Positions 52,019 to 64,000 of a stretch of DNA of 64,000 nt are shown here, piece after piece. A model generated the notes under the pieces. That model was given only the letters and a program-made list of their open reading frames with translations, had not been told where the DNA came from and did not search any database. Every line of letters starts with the position of its first letter. Positions within the stretch are counted from its first letter, which is position 1. The stretch is from the NCBI RefSeq assembly GCF_011397635.1, contig NC_064753.1, positions 27,552,322 to 27,616,321 of the forward strand, written 5' to 3'. The position numbers were made by a program, and so were the translations under genes. The stretch comes from Epinephelus fuscoguttatus. Taxonomy: Eukaryota > Chordata > Actinopteri > Perciformes > Serranidae.

Positions 52019-53370
52019 GGTGAGTTCTAATGTCAGCATGCTATGCTCACAATAAAAAAGCTAACATACTGATTCAGTCCAAAGTTTATTCAGACTCACA
52101 AGATGGTTAATAGCAATACAATAGAAAATAAGACACAAAAAGTAAAACTACAACAAATGATGTTTAGCAGGTGTAATACTTACCATGTTCACTATCTTAG
52201 TTCAGTCGGGGTCACTTTAGTCAAAAAAACTTTATTTCAATTTGCAGTATTATATTTGGCAGTATGGCTTGGTTCAGGGGCCCCTCTGCCTTTCCTCAGG
52301 CCTACGCAGAAAGCCTCTTCTACGTGCCTACATGAAAAGCTTAAGGGCAGAGAGAGCACATCCCTCTGCCCTTCCATGCACATACATGGAAAGCCTATGG
52401 CAGGAAGAGCAGCAGCAAAGATCCCCCGGGAACAGAACAGAACAACGTCAATGACAAACAGAAATGACATTGATAAGTCAGACACAGCCAGAAAAGGAGG
52501 AGCTGGGGTGGCGGCGGGTTGCAAAGTGGCTTGCAGTTGAAGCAACAACAATAGGCAGGCCAGAGCAGTTTAAATAGTGTACCTTGAATGAGATTTGCCA
52601 GTTGGTTGCATAGACAGGAATCATGTGATCTATCAGCTGACTCCCTTCCATCAGTCAGCTGCTTTATCAGTTGATTGGGCTGATTGAGATCAGCTGATGT
52701 AGCTGGGATGTGAGCTTGACATCTTGTCCTGTCCGAACTACCACTATGCTCAATTTTTGCATGTTAGCATTGCTAATTAGGAACGATTGCAAAGTATGGC
52801 TGAGGATAATGGGGATGTCATTAGTTTCGTAGGTATTCATGGATAACAATAGTCTGGGCAGCTGTGGCTCAGAAGGTAGAGCAGGTTGTCAGCTAATCAG
52901 AAGATCAGCTGTTTGATCCCCGGCTCCCCACTCCGCATGCTGAAGTGTCCTTGAGCAAGATATTCAACCCCAAATTGCTCCTGATGGCTGCTCCATCGGT
53001 GTGTGAGTGTGTTAAAAAACTGAGTAGCAGGTGGCACCTTGTTTGGTAGCCTTGGCTGCCAGTGCATGAATGTGTGTGTGGATGGGTGAATGTGACTCAT
53101 TGTATAGAAAGTGGTTTGAGTGGTTGTGTGACCAGAAAGCTGCTATACAAGTGCAGGTCCATTTACCATGTACCAAATGTATTGTACAAATTAAAACTTT
53201 AACCACAGGGAGACGCTAGATGAAAGGTCCTTCGGGTTCATTCCAAATGGGGATTTGAATATCTGTGCAAAATTTCACTCCAATAGTTGTTGAGATATTT
53301 CAATCTGGGCCAAAGTGTTGGACTGTCCATTGACACTGCCATCTGTAGAGCCATGCCTCTACCGTGACTA
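52019..53370. repeat. Old interspersed repeat rich in AGCATGCTA-type motifs, split by a SINE
   Basis: Left part: GTCAGCATGCTATGCTCAC, GCAGGTGTAATACTTACCAT, and near 52,760 GTTAGCATTGCTAATTAGGA and GATGTCATTAGTTTCGTAGG. Right part from about 53,170: CAAATGTATTGTACAAATTA, GAGACGCTAGATGAAAGG and CAATAGTTGTTGAGATATTT. The parts read as one family interrupted by the SINE at 52857-53170 and by other sequence at ~52220-52740. A related copy lies at 55590-56620. Confidence 0.55.
52857..53170 (+). mobile_element. tRNA-derived SINE (family C) nested in an older repeat
   Basis: The head GCAGCTGTGGCTCAGAAGG with a TAGAGCAGG A-box region and GTTTGATCCC B-box precedes GAAGTGTCCTTGAGCAAGAT. It ends in CAAGTGCAGGTCCATTTACC. 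This is the layout of common fish tRNA SINEs. It is not a functional tRNA: no complete cloverleaf or CCA-compatible 3' end follows. Duplications were not resolved. Confidence 0.75.
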
Positions 53371-55580
53371 AATTAACAGTTGATAGAAACCCAAACAGCC
53401 CCCCCCCCCCACCCCACCCCCCAGGATGGCAAACACATGACCTGCCCAACTCTCCCTCAAGCTGGCTAGTACTCTTTGCCTTCGCTGGTTGGATTGGTAA
53501 GGTTAAGAGTCTGGTTTTGGTTAGGGTTAGAATGTCAGGATAGGCCCATCAGAGGCAGAGTAAGGCAAAGTAGGGGAGGTCATGCCTTCATCTTCCTAAG
53601 AAAACACACACAGGCACACACATATAGGCAGCTCTGCACATAAACTATGTTTATGTGACAAATACAGAATGATTTATCTTACGTTTTGACACATAAAAAG
53701 ATCAAAAGCAGAGTCAGTGTAATGCACACAGCGTCAAATTTTTATCTCCAGCCTCAGGAGTGTTGTCAGACTTAATACTCAGCATTTATTAAATCTGTCA
53801 GTTAGGTAAAATTACTTTATTTACCATGCTAACAGAAAATCTGATTGTAGCTGCCAGAGATGAAATCTTGCCGCAGAAAACAAAAACACATTTAAATGAC
53901 TTCTGAATGAACAGAAGAATTCTCATCTATGGCCCGAGTCTTCAGCACCAGACTGTGATAAGAGCCATCTAAAGGATGTGTCTGCAGGCTCGGAACAAAA
54001 AATGTTTTTTGCTTTATTACCTAATAGTATGCTCCCAGTTGTTGTCAAGACCAAATAATGATGCTGTCAGACACCACAGCTTTTATTGCACATAACATAG
54101 CATCTAAAATATTTTTTCAGGTGGTGCCATCTGAGTTGTCTGCAGTGCTGGTAATATAGAAATGGTGTCATTGTTTTCTACACCTAGAGTATTTTGCACA
54201 TTTGCATTAAATTAAAGTTTAAAGAGAGCTGTAAAACATCAGAATGAGTCAACAATAGACAATTACGACTTTCTTATTCTAATTTAAATTCCTGTGTGTG
54301 TGACATAATAACCAGAGGCACAATAGATGCAGTTAATTTTATGTAGTGTCCATAACTTTACAAATAAATAAGTTTTCTAGTTAGCAAGCTGATCTACTCA
54401 AGTCAGCAAGGTTATTTCAGGTTGAGAGAGAGGTCATGTGGGTCTCTGTGAATCGACGGTGCTGAATGCTGAAACACACATTCCGGTTCACAACACACAT
54501 CTTTATTCATCTGATCAGGTGGAGAGAAAAGGAACACGACTATCCACCCAGACAGAGTAACCTGGAGGAAAATAAGAGTCCTGTTGTGATAACCCAGCAG
54601 AGATGAATGCTGTTCGTGCCAGCGCTGAAAACTGACCTGGAATCCAAGAAGTACCGTCAGACAAGGAGCACGTATAAACCAAGACACTGCTGTAGTGACC
54701 TCATCTCTCTCCACAGTCACTCCACCAACAGAGCCACTGGCAGGGCCACACTGCTTGAAGATTGTGTTCATATGGCAGGATGGACGATCCGGGACCCATC
54801 TCGCCAAAGCAATTTGTGAGCAATGCTTACATGCAGAGCATAAATGGTGGCAATGACACATTTCACAGATTATTGCTCACAATATGCAGATAAGTTCGCA
54901 TGTAAGAGGACGTGCGTATGCATGGGATGGAAATATGGCAAGTGAAATGTGTCAAATGTAGACACGATGATCATGCTGGTGAAACTGGCCCCTGTTGGTT
55001 TGTGAAACTCCATCAGAGAAGTCAGTGGGTGAGCCTCCACTTTAATAGGGACATTATTATGGCCAGAGGCATTGTGTTTTCAGGTTGCCATCCATCTCTC
55101 TGTTCCATTACCATGTACGCAATATCTAAAGAACACCTCAAGGGAATTTCTTGAAATTAGCACAAACAGACGGACTCAGTGATTAGATTTTGATGGTCAA
55201 AAGTCAAAGACCACTCTGACCTCACACATGTTTTTGCCAATTACTCAAGAACTGATACACAAATTATGACAAAATTTCACACAAATATCTAAAATGATAA
55301 AGTGATGCGGGTCATTTCATATCTTAAAGGTCAAAGGTCAGCTGCAGTGTGACAACATTTTTCTGGCTATTATTTGATGAAAGTCAAGGACTGAAATGTT
55401 GGTTGCTGTTTTTCTTCATTTCTGCACTTTTTTTGATTATTATTTTTTGCACTATGAACACCCTTCTTTTTTGCATGTATGTTCTAAATAAACTGACATT
55501 TTTTTGCATCAATCTCTTCAACACTATGACTCAGGAACAGGCTGTACTAAGGCACAATGGAGCTTTGAGCTGAGGAGTAA
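53371..55580. other. Intergenic interval with a C/A-rich tract and an unassigned 149-codon frame
   Basis: A C-rich run is at 53400-53422. The minus-strand frame 54861-54412 is the longest here but shows no domain, signal or recognisable family. Around 55080-55330 are fish-repeat-like stretches with AAAGTCAAAGACC and AAAGGTCAAAGGTCAGC. No gene is supported. Confidence 0.35.
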
Positions 55581-55589
55581 TGTCACTCT

Positions 55590-56620
55590 CCTAAAATGCT
55601 AATATGCTGATATGAAGCAGGTATAATTTTTACCATGTTAACCATCTGAGTTCAGTGAGTTAGCATGCTAATAATTGTTAATTAGCAGTTTTACATGTGT
55701 TCAATCATTAACCAAAGTATTAGATATATTGAAATTTGGACCAGATGATGGTGCTAGTTGAATTATAACCACAGTGATAATGAATCAGTTTGAGGGGAGA
55801 CATGAATATCTGGACCGCATTTCATGGACACACATCCAATGATGAAATGTGAACCCCAAGATGGTGCTTGAGGATTCATCCACTTGGTAACATGAAAGGC
55901 TGTACAAAATTTTATGTCAATGTGTCAAGATGTTGAGATTTTTCACAGGATAAGTGAAAAAGTTGACTTCAGAGGCTTCAGCATCTGCAACAAAATGCTG
56001 CAGATGATCTACCAGTCCATGGCGGCCAGCGTTATCTTTTCAGCTGTGGTGTGCTGGGGCCGGAGCGTGATGGCAAGAAACACTAACAAGCTCAACAAGC
56101 TAAATTAGAAAACCAGCTCAGTGATTGGAGGAGGAGTTGAGCTGGACTCTCTGGAGGTGGTGACGGAGAAGAGGATTCTGTCCAAATTGGTGAGCATTCT
56201 GCACATTGCCTCACTCCCCCTCCACAACATGTTGTCTTCGGCCAAAGGCTTATATCCCTGAGGTGTTTCTCTGAGTGACAGGACCCAGGAGATCTTTCCT
56301 GCAAGTGGCCATTAAACTGCATAACACGTCCAGCTTTAACTTCTAACTTATAATTACATTGATTCTGCTGATGTTACTGCATACTTTTATACTCTTATGT
56401 TTGTTCTGATATTTGACATTTGGTTTTGCATGTTTGTACTGGGTGGTTTGTTTGTGTACTGCTGCTGTGATGCAAAGTTCCCCCTGGGGATGAACAAATT
56501 CATCCATCCATCCATTCTCTGGAGACCATGATTTCATGGAAATTCATCAGACACTTGTCAAGATATTTTAGTCATTTAGCCATCCCAAGAGCCATGCCCC
56601 TAGTGTGGCTAATAAAAAAC
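55590..56620. repeat. Second copy of the 52-53 kb repeat, split by a LINE fragment
   Basis: Left part: GCTAATATGCTGATATG, GCAGGTATAATTTTTACCAT, TTAATTAGCAG and GGACCAGATGATGGTGCTAG. It breaks at about 55950 and resumes at about 56520 with CATGGAAATTCATCAGACAC and CATCCCAAGAGCCATGCCCC. The same landmarks appear in order in 52019-53370. Confidence 0.55.
55955..56516 (+). mobile_element. 5'-truncated L2-type LINE fragment with decayed reverse-transcriptase C-terminus
   Basis: Translation gives FRGFSICNKMLQMIYQSMAA then SVIFSAVVCWGRS, followed after a stop and frame breaks by decayed LDSLEVV-like text. This pattern marks the end of the reverse-transcriptase ORF of L2/Rex-type fish LINEs. The 3' end reads CCCCCTGGGGATGAACAAAT and runs into ATCC tandem units, a typical L2 tail. 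It is inactive. Confidence 0.7.
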
Positions 56621-56639
56621 ACTAAATGCTTAGGTTTTT

Positions 56640-59022
56640 TTTTTTTAACCATCCCAGCTTGCACAGGATGTCAATATGATGTCACATAAGGACTCTTACA
56701 TTAGACAGATGTAAAGTTTTGATTGGAATGAAAAGATATCTTAAAGAGATAATCGTAGAAGGAGATGACATTGGCATGAGATGTTTGGAAGGTGCTGGAC
56801 TTAAGTTACTTTACAACACAACTTCAAATCAACAAAATATTAATGTCATATGAAGCTCTAGCAAAATTTTAGTCAGGAAGACAATACTTTTCATGCACAG
56901 GCTGTAAGTTTCTTTCTCACTCTGCCATACACTCCTTGCACGCATGCTCACTCACTATCTCTAGGTGTCATTCTCCGTGTAGGTCAATTGGGTCAACCAA
57001 TAGCACAGCGACACACCTTCTCTGTCAGCCTATCATCTTACTGCTCCTCATTTCTTTTTCGTAATTCTCTCTTGCTGCAGTGGTGTGCGCCCTCCATCTC
57101 CCCATCACCACCTAGTATTTACAGATTCATCAGCCTCATACGCCTCAGCAGTCAGCAGCCTCAGAGTCATCAGCCACCAGCAGTGTCTGGACTCCATGGG
57201 GGGATTTATCTTGCTGTTGCTCAGATGTCCCTCGATCGCAAAATATCTCCCTCTGGTTGTCAAGCACCAAAGACCACTGTTAAATCATCTGTTAATCTGT
57301 ACACTCATATTCTGTATTAAACATTATCTTTACTTCATTCCTCCGTTTCTCCTGATTGAACTGTTGTCAGTATTCTTTGTCAAATTGACGCTAGCATTAG
57401 ACGTCGTCTAAATTTTGGTCACCTGACATCACAACCTAAATTCAACCAAATATCAACGTCTAATGACATTGGTGGCTAATGACACTGGTGGACCCATTTG
57501 GCACATGGAAGATGTTTCTTTCAGAAAGACATTTCTGTCAGAAATCTATTAATTTTAACCCACACCAAAATTTTTCCCTAAACGTAACCAAAAAGTCATT
57601 TTCTGACAGAAAACCGTAAGGGTAAACTTTTCCTCACAGCCCGTTATACAATGTATTTGTTCTGATTTGTTCACACTCAAAAACTCAGCACATAAACGAG
57701 ACAACAGTCATTCCATTGGCTACACACTGCAGCCATTCAGGCCACATTTAAGATATTAAAAGATCTGTTGTTGAGCTCTATTCATATTCCTATCCATTTT
57801 ACAACAGACATCCCACAAACTGTCATTGTTGAATGATAGAGAACCACACTCATGGAGTGCATACATCCCTCTCTATTCTTCTCCCCCTCCCCCTCAATCT
57901 ACATCCCCTCCTGTTCTGGATTTACTGCTGTTTATCTTAGAAGGAGCAGGTGCTTGCAGAAGAATCCCTCCGGATTTCATCTTTATATGAAGCTTGTTTA
58001 CCATTCACATATCGGTGCCCTGCTCACTATCAGTGTGTAGCTGCTGCCTTAGCAGAGAAATAGGGAAAGATGGATTTCTGGTATCCAAACATTACAAAAC
58101 GCAGCATATTCGATCACTGGATAAAAGCGAGACTGACACTGGCCCATTGTTATGTGGCTGACAGTTTCATATACATTATGGAGTTGTCAGCCCATTATTT
58201 GGAGGTAGCTTGTCAGTATGATGCAGTTTTTGCCAAATCTACCTTGTTGCTTGATAAATGAGACCAGGCTTATTGTGTTTGCTTGCCTTTCTCTCTCTCG
58301 CCAACATTTTTTCAAAACCACTATCTTTCACTTTCAGGTTGCACAACACACGAGATGTGTCTGTCTGACCTGTGGAGAGAACAGACTGTCCTGTGTTTGC
58401 TGGGACCCTGGTGAGAAATAAAACATGGGAGGTCCCTTTATTCCATCCAGAAGAACGACTGTTAGAGAAATGACTTCACTGTGTGTAGAGACTGTATGAA
58501 ATTATATAATGTGTTTTGTAAACCTTAGAGGTTGCAATAGGCTGTTTTAAAAAGTATACTGTCATTTTAATGGAATATTTTTCCCAGGCTGGTTGAAATG
58601 TCCTTGTGTACACCACAATATCCTTAAGAAAATGACATGACAATATTGTAGTGCAGTCTCTAGAGAATCTTTTTACAAATTAAAGTGTGTACGTGGACTT
58701 CTTAAATTATTTATCCTTTTAATTTTCTCAAAGCTATTCAGGCAAACATTTGCTCAGGGACAAAATCCTTGTGTTCATTCATTTGAATATCTGCAACAGT
58801 TTGTCAGTACAAAGCTCCACTTCATGGGGAGCTGGTTTTGATTCATTTCAGATTATTTATTTTATGTTGTACAGTAAAAGCACACTCACATATAGACTTT
58901 GCCAAACATTTCTGTCATATTTATCCTTTGAATCCACATCTAAGACATGTGTATCATGTGTATGTAACATATCTGGGGATTGCAGAAATGAACAATGCCA
59001 ACATTTCATTCAGGATACATCA
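56640..59022. other. Intergenic interval, no gene supported
   Basis: A T run at 56634-56646 and AT-rich DNA. Frames of about 100 aa near 56988-57411 and 58750-59119 show no recognisable domain and overlap in two frames. No RNA gene was identified. Confidence 0.4.
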
Positions 59023-60576
59023 GGGGTCCGTTTCACAAAGCAGGTTTAGTGAAAACTCAGAGTCTGTTAACCCTGAAATGAGGGAAACTCTGAGTTTTCC
59101 GTTTCAAAAAGGGAGGTAACTCAAACCAGAGAAAGAGGGGTAACTCTAGCCTGTTTCAGAGAGAGAGGTAACTTAAGCTCTCGGTCAGTTACCGTAGTAA
59201 CAGACTCTATGAATCTAACCTGGTCGGGACCAGGTTTTTCTCAGTGAACCTCGAGTTTCTCTCTGTCTCCGCCCTCTTTCAGAGCCACACACTCCATTTG
59301 ATTTCCTCATTCATTCAGTCAGCAGGTGAGTTTTGGCGTAGCGTAGTTCTGCCGTCTGTCATTTAAAAAATCATTAAGAAAATCAGAGTCAGTAGGCTAT
59401 ATTAGTAGTCCATCAGGCACAGTATGTGGCGACTTTTTTCACTAACATGGCATGTCCTTCTGATAACGATCCCGTGGATGAAGGAGCAGCATTACTGCGC
59501 AGAGAATTAAATATTCGTCGAGAGATGGTTATCAGACCGCGCATAGATGTTTTAGCATTTCCAGACAATTATATTTTTGAGCTGTACCGTTTCACGTCAC
59601 AGTCCATCATCTACATACACAACCTAATCCGTCCTTGCATTTGCAACATTACCAATCGTAGTCATGCTCTCACATCCCAGCAGATATTGTGTGTTGCGCT
59701 CATAAACTGTATAAAAATGCGCTGCGTTTCTTTGCAAATGGAAGTTTTTTGTACAATGTCGGAGATGCTGAGCACTTATTGAGTAAGGCAACTGTATGCA
59801 GGGCGGTCAGAAAAGTGTGCTCGTTTTACGGGCATCTGCCTTCTTTCTGTTGGCTGAGTAGAAGTCTGTGTTAGTTTAAATAGGCCTAATTATTTAACAG
59901 AACATGATATAGATGAGAAGACATTTATGTGTGTGAAAACAGCATTATGTTGGGGATAAAACAACTGCACAGTCAAACAGCCACTCAATATTTACTTTAC
60001 AATGTAAAACATGATCAAAATGAGGTACCCCCATGAGATTATGCCGAGGTCTTACCTGTTTGAACAATGTTTTTATATTTCATCCTAAACTGCTGCCAAG
60101 TGTGTTTCTCCCCCGCGGGATTGCACCTAAATGAAATAAATTAATAGGCTACCATTCAAGCAGTTTTCCCCTGTAATATTATTGTGATTGCAAAGGACGA
60201 CATTTAAACTTATGCATTCTCCCACCCTGTCTCCCTCTCTTTTGCAGCTGCAGCGGTGTTGCACTTCTTTTTGAAAACGTGTGCAAACTCGCCGTATGAG
60301 CGCATTAAGATTTCTAATTCTAGTGGGGTGAAAAACGCAGCGCTCCTCTTCCCCGTTGCCATGGTGACTCGTCGAATCGGGGCTCCATTGATGCTGGCTT
60401 TTTATAGTTGTGGTGCACGCGCTTAACTCCAGGTGAAACTACTCCGAGTTGATTAAACTGATTCAAATCAGCTGTTCTGGAACCGGAAACTCAGAGTTTC
60501 CTATCTCAGAGTAGATCAACTCAGAGTTCAGGATTAGACTCAGAGTTTGTTGAACTTGTTTTGTGAAACGGACCCC
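59023..60576 (+). mobile_element. PIF/Harbinger-type DNA transposon, internally deleted
   Basis: The ends are perfect inverted repeats over GGGGTCCGTTTCACAAA. Subterminal ACTCAGAGTT repeats are found in both arms (59055-59110 and 60490-60550). The 1.55-kb element carries only the 5' part of a HARBI1-like transposase gene. Full-length fish Harbingers are usually several kilobases, so most coding sequence is gone. The flanking bases do not form a clear 3-bp duplication. Confidence 0.82.
59444..59870 (+). pseudogene. HARBI1-like Harbinger transposase, N-terminal fragment with frameshift
   Basis: The first frame, opening at an upstream ATG (59426), reads through a charged RRELNIRREMVIRPRIDVL, then LIRPCICNITNRSHALTSQQ, and ends at 59782. 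Harbinger-family text resumes in another frame with RFFANGSFLYNVGDAEHL then SKATVCRAVRKV. The frame therefore breaks near 59705 at an extra stretch of about 20 bp. Coding similarity ends by 59870, before the catalytic DDE residues. It is a dead copy of a transposase that would otherwise cut at 3-bp AT-rich targets. Confidence 0.78.
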
Positions 60577-63030
60577 TGGACATTTCTTCAGTGTGCTTGT
60601 GGCGACCAAACCAGGGTATTTTTTTTAGTAGTTGGGACATTTTCAGTCGTCTTTGTTAGGAACAAACCAGATATTTTAAGCCCAAACATGATGTTTTACT
60701 AACTCCAACCAAGTGGTTTTTGTGCCTAAACCTAACTATACATTAACCACAGCATTGTGGCATTGTTGCATAACATCAGAAAGAGTGTTGGGCGATTGGG
60801 TTGTAATTTGTCCATCAGAGAAATAAATAACTCACTGGATAAATTATCAACATGCAAGCAATTCAGAGAAATGTCAAAAATGTGGGCAGATCAAGAGTGT
60901 AACTGCTGTGATGGGCAGACTATGAACAAACTGACAAGGCAGCAGCACAAAAACCTGTTTTGTATGTTTTGAAGTCAGGCGTCCAGCAGACAGATGACTT
61001 AAACTGGCATCTCAACAGATAGGTCATATGCACCAATTCAGATACAATTACACCTGAATCATCTGAAATGTTGACCACCTGTATATTGAAAATAAACCAG
61101 TGTACTAATGTGTATTGAACCTAAAACCCCTAAGTATCAGTACTAGGAATTCTTGGGTACTGAAAGCAAAAATGTAGATTACATTAAGGGTCAAATCACA
61201 GTTTGAAAATAACTTTAAATGCCATAACAATGTATGTATTTTTAAAATATACATTACCCTTTCTTTTCTATTTTGTGTCTTCTGTCAGCCATATCCAGCT
61301 GCAGTATCTTTACAATGCACTGGCAATGTACAGGTTTCATATAGGCTAATTTTCCACAAATGACTCCATTTATGAATCATTAACGCAGCAATACTGTGGC
61401 AGCCATGGTGATAATGAATATGGATGTTGGCAGCGTCACTTCTGTCAAATGGAGGCTTCAGTATGGGCACGCTGGCACGGAGCGAGAAATGTGTTTTTTG
61501 GCTGCTGCCGCTTCCCATGTGTCACAGACTTGACAACTCTCTTTCATCCCCTCCATTTACTGTCATTTCCACTTGTGCTCGCCAAAAAGAATACGAGATT
61601 AAACAAAAATAAATAAAGAAAGAAAGAAAATGTTTATGTTAGTTAACATTCATGTGCTGATTAGTTTGAAAGAAGAGAAGAGCTACTATACAAATATAAG
61701 AGGAATGTGATCGTGAAGTAAAGCTCACAATGATTCTTTTTTAATTCTTCAGTACACTGATAATGTGCACTGAATGGAGCAGACTACAGACCTGCTATAC
61801 ACACATCATTACAGAAACATATAGAATGACAACAAGACAAACTAAGGCATTAGACTAATTAAGAATGCACAGACCATAACACCTTCAAAACTATGTTAGT
61901 ATTTTTTGGATGGGACTGTGTGTGGAACAGAAATAAATGATTTAATGGCTGAAATCCATTAAGTGTGCCAGTTCCAGAGCCCCAATAATAACCCTGTTAT
62001 CTCACTGGTATAGTTTGCTCGTACTGCTAAAATGGAAAGGAACAGGTGAACGCTTTCCTTTTTTTTTTTTTTTTTTTTGCTTTGACAAGTCAAAATATCT
62101 GTAAAGCAAAAGGGCTGCTTTTGACTCAGTGTGAGATTTACTTCCCGATGAAGCTGAACTACAACTGCAATCTCTTAAAAGCTTATTAGAGAGCAACGCT
62201 TTCTTTTTCAGGAACACCCTGACACTCAAATCCATGGCATACGGTAATTAGGACGGCCCCAGTGCACGCTATCATGACAGGCCTTGGGGCCAGATTTGCT
62301 TCTAAACTAGCTGCTGTAGATCACATCATCTCGTCACATGATCAAATACAGACTTGACATTAGATAACATCAACACACATATTACCCACTAATCATTATT
62401 GCAAATCTGTATGTATTTTTATGCATTACTTTATTTATAGATTTTATAGTTATTTTGTTATAGATTGCTACTGTCTATGACACAAAAGAAACCTTTTCAA
62501 GGGCACATAAAACAGATGGCACATTCTCACTCTGACCTTGTCACATATCGAAGTTTGGTCATGGACTTCCCATGTCGACGTGTGATATGCAAGGTACCCT
62601 GGGTGTGTTGGTTCCTGATGTTCTGAGATGCCGTGTCAGCTACAGCCTGTTACATGCTTTGTGTATTTTCAAAGTGCACTTTAGTTTTCACAGGAAATGT
62701 ACAGTTTCCATACAGTCTCTTTCAAAATAAAGGTATTACATCAGTACAACACTGCGAATTGACGTGTTTTTTTTTTCCTTTAACAACAAATGCACGTGGT
62801 TAGGTTTAGCCAACACACACACATGTGGTTTGGTTTGGAAAAAAACAGGGTTTGGCTTTACATTCATGTGGGCAGTGACCAGCAGGAGGTGAAGTTGTTG
62901 GACTCATCCACCATCCCTCCTTCCTGTCCTACTTGACTTACACTCCCTTAACTTACGTTGTTGTCCTCGTGTGTTTCCCCTTGGCATTGCTGGGCACCAT
63001 TAAACAGTAACAGCGACCGGGAAGCTCACT
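60577..63030. other. Intergenic interval
   Basis: AT-rich DNA with a T run at 62059-62079 and AAAGAAAGAAAG units near 61610-61630. No coding or RNA gene was supported; the 62-77 aa frames overlap each other on opposite strands. Confidence 0.4.
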
Positions 63031-63040
63031 TCTCTAAACT

Positions 63041-63720
63041 TTAGACAACAACTGCCTCAGCTACTACAGATTTTATATGGCTGAATTTACATGCAAAGAT
63101 AGATTGCAGCAACGCAGTGAGATGAGCCGACTGCCGCAGCTGCTGGAGAGGGTGTCTGCTATTGTCCATTATAGCTTCCAGTTTGTCCAATGTGCCCCTC
63201 TCCACCACAGTTCTCAGTGGGTCCAGTCTCTTGCAGAGCACTGAGCCAGCTCTTTTAACCAGCTTGCCTAAACATTGGGTGTTTATGTCCATCAAGCTGC
63301 TTCCCCAGCACACTGCAGCATAGAGAAGTGCACTGGCCACCACTGTGTGATAGAACATGGTCAGCATCTCCACACACACATCAAAGGACCTCAGTGTCCG
63401 CAGGAAGAAAAGGCAGCTCTGACCCCTCCTAGAGGGCATCAGTATTAGAGGACCAGTCCAGCTTATCATCCAAGAGGACCCCCAGATATTTGTAGGTGTG
63501 CACCACCTAAATGTCCTTCTGCTGTATGCAGACTGTTGATGGTATGACCTCTTCCCTCTGAAATCCACCACCATCTCCTTGGTTTTGGCTGTGTTCACTT
63601 ACTGCACCAGATCCTGAAGGCATCCATGACTGCTCCTGACTGCTCCTGATACAAGCCACAATAGCTGTATCAGCAGCCCAGTGTGGGACATTCACAGCCA
63701 AGCACTGCACAAACCTGAAC
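63041..63720 (-). mobile_element. L2-type LINE fragment with decayed reverse transcriptase
   Basis: Minus-strand translation contains NTAKTKEMVVDFRGKR, typical of the sequence just after the reverse-transcriptase catalytic region. FYHTVVASALLYAAVCWGSS and LVKRAGSVLCKRLDPLRTVV follow. Upstream text (CLAVNVPHWAADTAIVACI) is in a different frame, so at least one frameshift separates them. The fragment continues leftwards into unique DNA near 63030. It resembles the element at 55955 but lies in the opposite orientation. Confidence 0.75.
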
Positions 63721-64000
63721 CTGTTACTGGGGAAAGGAGTCAGAGTACAGATCTTTCATCTTCTGCGACTCCATCACTGCCTGCAGCAGCTGAGTTTGGT
63801 CAAGTTGATGTCTTTATTGTGAAATTCAGTTGAGTTACTTTAATTATAACCAATAATGTGTGATATTTCTGAGCAACAAGCACAATGGGAATGTGACTAT
63901 GGGCATACATGTCTGTTTTTGCCTGCAGGTACACAAATTGTCACACCAGCCCCATGCTCACCCATTACCCTAGCTCCTGATGGAGAGACATCCACCTCGA
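63721..64000. other. Window edge, possible LINE continuation
   Basis: The first bases past 63720 still look LINE-derived. Beyond about 63840 the sequence is AT-rich and no feature is visible. Confidence 0.3.

Noticed and set aside
52103..52540. 145-codon plus-strand gene
   Set aside because: No start context, splice signals or domain; overlaps antisense frames of similar length in repeat-derived DNA.
52857..52930. tRNA gene
   Set aside because: Same reason: tRNA-like head of a SINE with mismatched arms and a repeat tail.

Overview
The window looks like nuclear DNA of a ray-finned (teleost) fish. It has AT-rich intergenic sequence, short split exons with canonical GT-AG borders, long dinucleotide microsatellites, and a dense mix of fish-type SINEs, L2-like LINE tails, a PIF/Harbinger element and hairpin MITEs. 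No bacterial or organellar features are present. Species is not resolvable by eye; a percomorph is an inference.

Three protein-coding genes are supported. (1) DHX38 (PRP16 splicing helicase) fills 2,636-~20,000 on the minus strand. Twenty-five coding exons were placed with consistent phases, giving about 1,230 residues, plus a noncoding first exon near 19.83-20.0 kb. The last ~30 codons are not found and probably lie left of the window. (2) CYB5B (outer mitochondrial membrane cytochrome b5) runs divergently on the plus strand at 24,310-27,685 in five exons (160 aa), with a CCAAT-box promoter upstream and a ~1.5 kb 3' UTR ending near an AATAAA at 29,211. (3) A two-exon class A GPCR lies on the minus strand at 35,633-39,275 (365 aa). 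It is an orphan whose subfamily could not be fixed.

Layout: 1-2.6 kb flank or last intron; 2.6-20 kb DHX38 with repeat-rich introns; 20-24 kb intergenic promoter interval with two SINE-like insertions that have perfect target-site duplications; 24.3-29.2 kb CYB5B; 29.3-35.6 kb mostly unique sequence; 35.6-39.3 kb GPCR; 39.3-64 kb a gene-poor interval of nested transposons. That last interval holds one arm of a ~0.8 kb inverted repeat pair bracketing the first GPCR exon, an 847-bp hairpin element with a 5-bp duplication, a broken 1.55-kb Harbinger element and two L2-type LINE fragments. One possible first exon of an unrecognised gene sits at 47.0-47.2 kb.

The genes do not form a functional unit. 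DHX38 acts in the nucleus on the spliceosome, CYB5B donates electrons at the mitochondrial surface, and the GPCR is a plasma-membrane receptor. I did not find a clearly new biological system. The observations most worth following are the divergent GPCR and its repeat setting, three tandem NAG splice acceptors (one per gene), an 84-nt DHX38 intron that is translatable in frame, and the GCTAACGTTAGC palindromes.
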